10,608 nt of DNA, taken from Clostridia bacterium (GTDB lineage: Bacteria; Bacillota_A; Clostridia; Oscillospirales; CAG-272). The stretch covers positions 1 to 10,608 of the forward strand of contig JAFTUD010000029.1 of the NCBI GenBank assembly GCA_017466455.1, given 5' to 3'. Under the pieces are notes generated by a model that was given only the letters and a program-made list of their open reading frames with translations, searched no databases and was not told where the DNA came from. Positions 6,742-10,608 of the stretch are shown here, piece after piece. Made by a program: the position numbers and the translations under genes. Position 1 is the stretch's first letter; each line of letters begins with the position of its first letter.

Positions 6742-6850
6742 TTGTTGCGACACAATTGATACAATAATCTCAAAGGAAAATTTGTATGCAGAAAAGGATA
6801 CACCTCTACCAAAGTGTATTTTCCTCTGAGATATTCAATTATGTCGCACC
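6742..6850 (-). ncRNA. Structured leader RNA (candidate riboswitch/attenuator, class unknown)
   Basis: On the minus strand the transcript is predicted to begin near 6847 and fold into a long rod. TGCGACA (6848-6842) pairs with TGTCGCA (6752-6746). AATTGA (6840-6835) pairs with TCAATT (6759-6754). Beyond an asymmetric internal loop, TCTCA (6831-6827) pairs with TGAGA (6772-6768). AGGAAAAT (6825-6818) pairs with ATTTTCCT (6781-6774). An apical hairpin ATACAC/GTGTAT (6819-6798) tops the rod. The 3' strand continues as GCAACAA (6748-6742), which could instead pair with TTGTTGC (6689-6683) around the terminator. The two pairings share three bases and so exclude each other. I compared it from memory with lysine, glycine, TPP, SAM, T-box, c-di-GMP and 6S RNA patterns and found no match. 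Confidence 0.55.
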
Positions 6851-6853
6851 CTT

Positions 6854-6882
6854 ATTTTACCACAATAAAAAATCAATGTCAA
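6854..6882 (-). promoter_or_regulatory. Sigma-A promoter of the LRR gene leader
   Basis: On the minus strand a perfect TTGACA (6882-6877) and TAAAAT (6859-6854) are separated by exactly 17 bases. The predicted start is near 6847, so the leader to the ATG is about 200 bases, unusually long for this window. Confidence 0.85.
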
Positions 6883-6923
6883 TAAAAAATAGGGTATTTT
6901 TGAAAATACCCTAAATTTAATAG

Positions 6924-7874
6924 TCATTTATTCACAATATTCCTCGGCTCACCCTTTAAAAAGGCTTCAATATTTGAAAGCACCGTATTAAAGCACCTCA
7001 TTCGTGACTCATAAGAGCCCCAAGCCATATGAGGAGTTAGCGACACATTTTTAAGCCCATAAAGGCGCTCAAACGGGTGACCATCAGGCAACGGCTCAGC
7101 AGAGAAGACATCACAGCCCATACCGCCAATTTTACCGTCTAAAATCGCTTGCGCAACCTCGCCCTCATTCCAAATCGCACCACGAGCCATATTTATAATA
7201 ATGGCATCATTTTTCATCATATCAAGCTCACGCTTTGAAATCATACCTCTTGTAGCATCACTTAAAGGACAGTGAATTGTGATAATATCGCTTTCTCTAA
7301 GTAGCGTATCGAGGTCAACACATTCATACCCCTCAATTTTCGTGCGCTTGTTCACCAGTAGCCTACATCCAAACGCCTCGGCAATTTTGCCAACCGCACG
7401 GCCAATATTGCCAAAGCCAATAATGCCCCAAGTCTTGCCCGAAATTTCATGATAAACAGGCACAAGACAATTCGCATTACCGCCCCTTGCATAATCCCCG
7501 CTTGAAACGCAGTCCTCATATTCTCTTAAATGCGTTAAAAGAGAGCATACCATAGACACAGTTACCTGCGCAACACAATCACTTGAATATGCAGGAGTAT
7601 TAGCCACTAAAATCCCACGCCCACGGCAGTATTCTATATCAATATTGTCATATCCTGTCGCAGTTTCGCAAATAAGCCTTAAATTCTTAGCGCTTTCAAG
7701 TAGCTCCCTGTTCATTTTCACCTTATTTACAATAACAACATCAGCATCTGTAAGCCTTTCCTTAGCCTCTGCCTGAGAGCTTCTTTCATACCTTATAACC
7801 GTGCCGAATTTTTCCGCCCCCGAAAGGTCAAGGTCATATCCAAGCGTGGCATAATCAAGAATAACAATTTTCAT
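6924..7874 (-). CDS. D-isomer-specific 2-hydroxyacid dehydrogenase
   Basis: The product has 316 residues, the normal family length. It has the NAD-binding Gly motif GFGNIG (153-158), the substrate-binding Asn-Met-Ala-Arg-Gly segment with Arg231, the acid Glu260 in DVFSAEP, and the catalytic His282 in TPHMAW. This Arg/Glu/His set indicates an active enzyme interconverting a 2-keto acid and a D-2-hydroxy acid with NAD(P)H in the cytoplasm. Glycerate/hydroxypyruvate or a related substrate is the best guess, but lactate-type or other use cannot be excluded. Where NAD-preferring members have an acidic residue after strand beta2, this protein reads VNKRTK, so the cofactor may be NADPH (inference). 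The start ATG overlaps the stop of the upstream metallopeptidase gene by four bases (ATGA), implying translational coupling. Confidence 0.88.
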   Translation of the reverse strand: MKIVILDYATLGYDLDLSGAEKFGTVIRYERSSQAEAKERLTDADVVIVNKVKMNRELLESAKNLRLICETATGYDNIDIEYCRGRGILVANTPAYSSDCVAQVTVSMVCSLLTHLREYEDCVSSGDYARGGNANCLVPVYHEISGKTWGIIGFGNIGRAVGKIAEAFGCRLLVNKRTKIEGYECVDLDTLLRESDIITIHCPLSDATRGMISKRELDMMKNDAIIINMARGAIWNEGEVAQAILDGKIGGMGCDVFSAEPLPDGHPFERLYGLKNVSLTPHMAWGSYESRMRCFNTVLSNIEAFLKGEPRNIVNK

Positions 7875-8380
7875 TTAAATAACCTCTTTCTCTCCTTGTA
7901 ATCGGGCAAAACACTCTCAACAAACGCCCAAAACGCCCTTGAATGGTTAAAATGCTTAAGATGCGCAAGCTCATGCACAACCACATAGTCAATAGCCTCG
8001 GTAGGATATCTCATAACCCTGCACGAAAAGTTCAAATTCCCCTTAGCGGAACAGCTTCCAAACCTTGTTTTTGCGCGGTTTACCGAGATTTTTTGAGGCT
8101 TTACCCCCATTATAGACGCAAAATACTCCACCCGAGAGGGAAGCACCGCCTTCGCCATTTTTGTAAGCTCTGAAAGCTCGCCCTCGCTTAGCTCGGGATA
8201 TCTTTCAAGCCTGCCCTTAACCTCGCTGACCTTTTTCTCAATCCAATCACTATGCGAGCTGACAAACTCCTCAATCCTTGTCAGCTGAGTGCGCCTCGGG
8301 GCTCTGACAACAACCTCACCCGTCCTTGTAATCTGCAAGGAGAGCGTGCGCCTGCTTGAATAAACTATTTTGTACTCCAT
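7871..8380 (-). CDS. YgjP-type metallopeptidase (DUF45, M48-like)
   Basis: The product has 169 residues. It carries the zinc-protease motif HELAH (His136, Glu137, His140) followed by FNHS (His146), preceded by RFGSCSAKGNLNFSCRVMRYP. That is the signature of the YgjP/DUF45 (Pfam PF01863) family. Members are usually about 230 residues, and this copy has a short N-terminal beta part, starting MEYKIVYSSRRTLSLQI. The exact role is unknown; it is a predicted cytoplasmic zinc peptidase with no signal or membrane segment. The ATG start is supported by AAGGGGG upstream and by a promoter on the same strand. It is the first gene of a two-gene unit with the dehydrogenase, sharing ATGA. Confidence 0.85.
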   Translation of the reverse strand: MEYKIVYSSRRTLSLQITRTGEVVVRAPRRTQLTRIEEFVSSHSDWIEKKVSEVKGRLERYPELSEGELSELTKMAKAVLPSRVEYFASIMGVKPQKISVNRAKTRFGSCSAKGNLNFSCRVMRYPTEAIDYVVVHELAHLKHFNHSRAFWAFVESVLPDYKERKRLFK

Positions 8381-8404
8381 AAAAAGCCCCCTTATCTACC
8401 TAAA

Positions 8405-8433
8405 ATTTTATCATAAAGCAAAAATTTTGTCAA
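8405..8433 (-). promoter_or_regulatory. Sigma-A promoter of the YgjP-dehydrogenase unit
   Basis: On the minus strand a perfect TTGACA (8433-8428) and TAAAAT (8410-8405) are separated by 17 bases, with TG one base before the -10. Transcription would start near 8398, giving a very short leader before the ATG at 8380. Confidence 0.85.
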
Positions 8434-8448
8434 CAACTCCGTGACAAG

Positions 8449-8464
8449 AAATACCTAAATACCT
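8449..8464 (+). repeat. AAATACCT tandem direct repeat upstream of the smpB promoter
   Basis: Two adjacent copies of AAATACCT lie at 8449-8456 and 8457-8464, ending one base before the smpB -35 box and within the divergent promoter region. Such a position suits an activator or repressor site, but two short AT-rich copies may be chance. Confidence 0.4.
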
Positions 8465-8465
8465 A

Positions 8466-8494
8466 TTGAAAATTTAATTTTAATATGATATACT
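8466..8494 (+). promoter_or_regulatory. Sigma-A promoter of smpB
   Basis: TTGAAA (8466-8471) and TATACT (8489-8494) are separated by 17 bases, with TGA immediately before the -10 (extended -10). The start is near 8501, about 58 bases upstream of the smpB ATG. It is divergent from the YgjP promoter. Confidence 0.8.
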
Positions 8495-8558
8495 ATGTAA
8501 GCAAGATAGCTTTTGCTAATTTTGACCTGAACTAATTTTAACCGAAAGGAGAATAGCT

Positions 8559-9026
8559 ATGGCTGATAAGTCAACGAAAATAATTGCTCAAAATAAAAAA
8601 GCCTATCACGACTATTTCGTAGTCGAGCGTTACGAAGCAGGCATAGAGCTCTTCGGAACGGAGGTAAAATCAGTAAGGGCAGGACAGGTAAACCTTAAGG
8701 ACTCGTTTTGCAAGGTCTACGCAGGGGAGCTTTTGGCTCTCGGGCTTCATATTAGCCCATATGAGCATGGCAATATCTATAACAAGGACCCAATGCGACA
8801 CAAGCGACTTCTTATGCACAAAAGGGAAATAATGAAGCTAAACGGACTTCTCAGTGCCGATGGCTATTCGCTAATTCCCCTGTCACTGTATTTTTCAGGC
8901 TCTCGCGTAAAGGTTGAGCTTGGACTTTGTAAGGGTAAAAAGCTTTATGATAAGCGTGAAACCGATGCGAAGCGCTCAGCAAACCGTGAGATTGAAAGAG
9001 CGATGAAAGGAAATAGAGAGGACTAA
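8559..9026 (+). CDS. smpB: SsrA-binding protein SmpB
   Basis: The product has 155 residues, the standard length. The OB-fold core shows NKKAYHDYFVVERYEAGIEL, GTEVKSVRAGQVNLKDSF (33-50), HISPYEHGNIYNKDPMRHKRLLMHKREI, and the C-terminal GLCKGKKLYDKRE with its basic tail (KRSANREIERAMK). The tail enters the ribosome's mRNA path. SmpB binds the tRNA-like domain of tmRNA and brings it to stalled ribosomes for trans-translation. Its RNA partner is encoded about 1 kb downstream in this window. It starts at ATG behind a perfect AAAGGAG (8545-8551) and has its own extended -10 promoter. The stop at 9024-9026 is one base from the next ATG, so the two genes are coupled. The RNase R gene that often precedes smpB in Firmicutes is not here. 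Confidence 0.97.
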   Translation: MADKSTKIIAQNKKAYHDYFVVERYEAGIELFGTEVKSVRAGQVNLKDSFCKVYAGELLALGLHISPYEHGNIYNKDPMRHKRLLMHKREIMKLNGLLSADGYSLIPLSLYFSGSRVKVELGLCKGKKLYDKRETDAKRSANREIERAMKGNRED

Positions 9027-9027
9027 A

Positions 9028-9921
9028 ATGAAGGATTATATTGTATACCTAATGAACGAGCTTGATTTTGATAAGGAAGCGCAGGATTCGCTCCTTAGCG
9101 ACCTTGATAAAATTGAGCAAAGCGCCGAGGCAAAAAAGGAATTTTACGACTGCGTCAAAATGTACGAAAACGACATCAATGCAGACTATAACACAATTCT
9201 AAAAAATGCCGAGATAGCGGGAGAAAAGGTAGGCGTGCATAAATATAGCGCAGGACTCCTTGTGTTTATGTGTATGTCAAAGCACCTTAAGGAATGCTAT
9301 ATCGAGCAGGGAATTGACCTTCAGATTTGGCACGATAGTATGCTTGACCTGAAGTGGAAGCTTTGGGAATGCAAGGCTGTAAAGGGCATGTGGGGCTCAT
9401 TCGTTGCATGGTGGTTCCCGGGCTTCTTCAATATGACAAGATTTGCCCTTGGAAGATTGCAATTTGACTTCGCTCGCTTTGGCGATACATATAAGGATGA
9501 GGAATTTGACCTCACCCCCGATACAAAAATTATCGGTGTTCATATCCCAAGGACAATGACCCCATTTGATAAAGCATCAAGAGATGACGCATACGAAAGG
9601 GCAAAGAAGTTTTTCGCTCCTAAGCTAAACGGAGCGCCAATGATCTTTACCTGCTGTAGCTGGCTCTTGTATCCTGCATTTAAGGATATAATCCCTCAAA
9701 AATCAAATACTCGCTCCTTCATGGATGACTTTAAAATCATAAAGGAATATCATGATAAGGACGGAGAGTATAACGATGCTTGGCGACTCTTTGATATGGA
9801 CCAGCCAAAGGACTTGAACGAATATCCCGAAAATTCCTCACTCCGTCGTGCAATCAAGAAATACCTTCTTGACGGCGGAAAAACAGGCGAGGGCTTGGGC
9901 ATATTCAAAATGGAATATTGA
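9028..9921 (+). CDS. Acyltransferase-domain protein (DUF5596/GNAT_C-like)
   Basis: The product has 297 residues. It has a helical acidic N-terminal part (1-60), a central segment with WHDSMLDLKWKLWECK (about 101-116), and a conserved-looking block LGRLQFDFARFG (141-152). Then come VHIPRTMTPFDKASRDDAYERAKKFF (171-196) and FTCCSWLLYPAFKDIIPQKSN (207-227). The last blocks match my memory of the GNAT-like C-terminal domain (GNAT_C) paired with DUF5596 in clostridial proteins annotated as acyltransferases. That is family recall, not a search, and the acceptor is unknown. No signal peptide or membrane helix is clear, although a Trp/Phe-rich run (VAWWFPGFF, 126-134) is hydrophobic. It begins one base after the smpB stop and has no separate promoter, so it depends on smpB transcription and probably on coupled translation. 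Confidence 0.7.
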   Translation: MKDYIVYLMNELDFDKEAQDSLLSDLDKIEQSAEAKKEFYDCVKMYENDINADYNTILKNAEIAGEKVGVHKYSAGLLVFMCMSKHLKECYIEQGIDLQIWHDSMLDLKWKLWECKAVKGMWGSFVAWWFPGFFNMTRFALGRLQFDFARFGDTYKDEEFDLTPDTKIIGVHIPRTMTPFDKASRDDAYERAKKFFAPKLNGAPMIFTCCSWLLYPAFKDIIPQKSNTRSFMDDFKIIKEYHDKDGEYNDAWRLFDMDQPKDLNEYPENSSLRRAIKKYLLDGGKTGEGLGIFKMEY

Positions 9922-9975
9922 CCCAAAGGAAGGGCAATAATACCTAAAACCAAATCAAAGCGAAACACCAAAACA

Positions 9976-10032
9976 ATGAATTTATAAATTTAAAAATTCA
10001 TAAACTTAAAAATTCATAAACTCAAAAATTCA
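9976..10032 (+). repeat. AT-rich 16-bp tandem repeat upstream of ssrA
   Basis: The unit AAAAATTCATAAACTT occurs at 9992-10007 and, with one change, at 10008-10023. A partial third copy lies at 10024-10032 and a degenerate one precedes them. It fills most of the gap between the acyltransferase stop and tmRNA. It contains no convincing -35/-10 pair and looks like slipped-strand expansion. Confidence 0.7.
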
Positions 10033-10033
10033 A

Positions 10034-10055
10034 CAAGCGGACAAAAATCCGCTTG
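10034..10055 (+). other. Hairpin just 5' of mature tmRNA (possible processing site)
   Basis: CAAGCGGA (10034-10041) and TCCGCTTG (10048-10055) form a perfect 8-bp stem around CAAAAA, ending six bases before the first tmRNA base. No U-tract follows, so it is unlikely to be a terminator. A leader stem at this spot could guide 5' maturation of a longer precursor made from the smpB promoter (inference). Confidence 0.5.
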
Positions 10056-10061
10056 CCATAT

Positions 10062-10453
10062 GGGTCTGTAAAGGCTTCGACGGGGATTTTGAGATGTGAT
10101 AAGCGTGGCGGGCTGGCTAATCCCGTATAATGGCTAAATTAAATAATAAACGACAACAGACAAGTTGCAATGGCTGCCTAACTAATTGCCCCTCGTGGGC
10201 AATTATAGGGCAGTGCTGTGGTCAGTGTACCACCCGTCTTCCCGAGGAATACCGCGCCCTCGGCTAAGGCGTCAAGTAGCGGTGAACATGCATCGGTGGT
10301 TACGCTTGAGCCGATCATGCAAAAAAGCGTTACTAATTCAGATAGCCCGTCAATCGGCGATCTGATGAGGGAAAGCTAAACGGTTGACTGTCCACGAAGA
10401 AGGTTACATTAACGAGTTTTCGGACGCGGGTTCAATTCCCGCCAGATCCACCA
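10062..10453 (+). ncRNA. ssrA: tmRNA (transfer-messenger RNA)
   Basis: The 5' end GGGTCTG (10062-10068) pairs with CAGATCC (10443-10449) as the tRNA-like acceptor stem, with one G-U pair. The discriminator A and encoded CCA (10451-10453) follow. A T-arm GCGGG/CCCGC with TTCAATT loop and the near-invariant GGCTTCGACGGGG block complete the tRNA-like domain. The tag frame runs to TAA at 10179 with codons for DNRQVAMAA from 10152, ending in the usual proteolysis signal type (AMAA). The pseudoknot region lies between the tag and the 3' domain. At about 392 bases it has normal one-piece tmRNA length. It works with SmpB, encoded upstream in this window, to rescue stalled ribosomes and tag nascent proteins. 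Confidence 0.97.
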
Positions 10454-10454
10454 A

Positions 10455-10493
10455 CAAAAAGAGAACTTTTGTTTACCAAAAGTTCTCTTTTTG
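10455..10493 (+). terminator. Intrinsic terminator of ssrA
   Basis: CAAAAAGAGAACTTTTG (10455-10471) and its exact reverse complement (10477-10493) make a perfect 17-bp stem around TTTAC. The 3' arm ends in five T residues (10488-10492). It begins one base after the tmRNA CCA and defines the 3' end of the transcript before trimming. Confidence 0.9.
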
Positions 10494-10498
10494 TTTAT

Positions 10499-10602
10499 CC
10501 AAGCCGCAGGCTTGGCATATCATCAGCCCCTGCGGGGCTGGATATCATCACGGCAACGCCGTGTATCTCATCACGCGCCGGCGTGTATTTTCCTGCGGCT
10601 TG
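10499..10602. repeat. Phased array of small GC-rich palindromes (period about 25 bp)
   Basis: Four hairpins follow one another: CCAAGCC/GGCTTGG (10499-10515), CAGCCCC/GGGGCTG (10524-10540), CACGGC/GCCGTG (10549-10563) and CACGC/GCGTG (10572-10585). Starts are 25, 25 and 23 bases apart, and the linkers are 8-base AT-rich words (CATATCAT, GATATCAT, TATCTCAT). Arm sequences differ between units but each stays complementary, so the structure rather than the sequence is kept. An outer 11-bp repeat, CAAGCCGCAGG (10500-10510) against CCTGCGGCTTG (10592-10602), can close the whole array. The array may continue beyond the window. Confidence 0.85.
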
Positions 10603-10608
10603 ATGATA

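Noticed and set aside
6646..6753. 36-residue N-terminal extension of the LRR lipoprotein
   Set aside because: It runs through the leader terminator and lacks a ribosome site, whereas the ATG at 6645 has AAAGGAG and begins a signal peptide.
6742..6850. Lysine riboswitch, T-box or 6S RNA
   Set aside because: TAGAGGTG recalls the lysine motif, but the other conserved lysine elements are absent. No AGGGTGGnACCGCG T-box sequence is present. The RNA sits as a leader with a terminator and lacks a clear 6S central bubble.
9919..9946. ssrA promoter TTGACC-17-TACCTA
   Set aside because: The -35 is fair but the -10 matches only two of six consensus bases and lies more than 110 bases from the tmRNA 5' end.
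10134..10178. tmRNA tag starting at GCT 10134
   Set aside because: That frame does not end in an ALAA/AMAA-like tail and stays open far into the pseudoknot region.
10499..10602. CRISPR array
   Set aside because: The units are 25 bases with variable palindromes and constant short linkers. There is no constant repeat of 23-47 bases with unique spacers, and no cas genes.

Overview
The window looks like a chromosomal stretch from a low-to-moderate GC, gut-type Clostridia (Firmicutes). The grounds are AT-rich DNA, consensus sigma-A promoters with TGn extended -10 elements, strong AGGAGG-type ribosome sites, U-tract terminators, a YwaF-like membrane protein, a BspA-type leucine-rich-repeat lipoprotein with a Cys-rich module, and an smpB/ssrA pair. 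This assignment is inference from style and gene content. I cannot name a species.

Layout, left to right. (1) Minus strand, 1-986: a YwaF/TIGR02206-like membrane protein whose stop codon lies inside the first of several stem-loops that end in an intrinsic terminator. (2) Plus strand, 1076-4509: a three-gene transcription unit with its own extended -10 promoter. It holds a glycosidase-like gene split by a +1 frameshift, an ADP-ribosylglycohydrolase-family protein with a long N-terminal extension, and a PlsC-type acyltransferase. It ends at a perfect bidirectional terminator shared with the convergent gene. (3) Minus strand, 4534-6882: a secreted LRR_5 (BspA-like) lipoprotein preceded by a promoter, a long rod-like structured leader and an intrinsic terminator, arranged like a riboswitch or attenuator. 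(4) Minus strand, 6924-8433: a YgjP-type metallopeptidase translationally coupled by an ATGA overlap to a D-2-hydroxyacid dehydrogenase. (5) Plus strand, 8466-10493: smpB, then one base later a DUF5596/GNAT_C-like acyltransferase protein, then ssrA (tmRNA) with its terminator. (6) 10499 to the edge: an array of small GC-rich palindromes in a ~25-bp phase whose arms differ but stay complementary.

The clearest functional partnership is trans-translation. SmpB and its RNA partner tmRNA flank one uncharacterised acyltransferase-like gene, and no convincing separate ssrA promoter is visible. The tmRNA tag frame ends in AMAA, and an in-frame stop upstream leaves only Ile, Asn or Asp codons as candidate resume codons.

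The best candidates for something undescribed are the structured leader of the LRR gene (6690-6850), the phased palindrome array after ssrA, and the multi-hairpin tail at the left edge. None could be matched to a known RNA family from memory, and all need covariance or homology searches.
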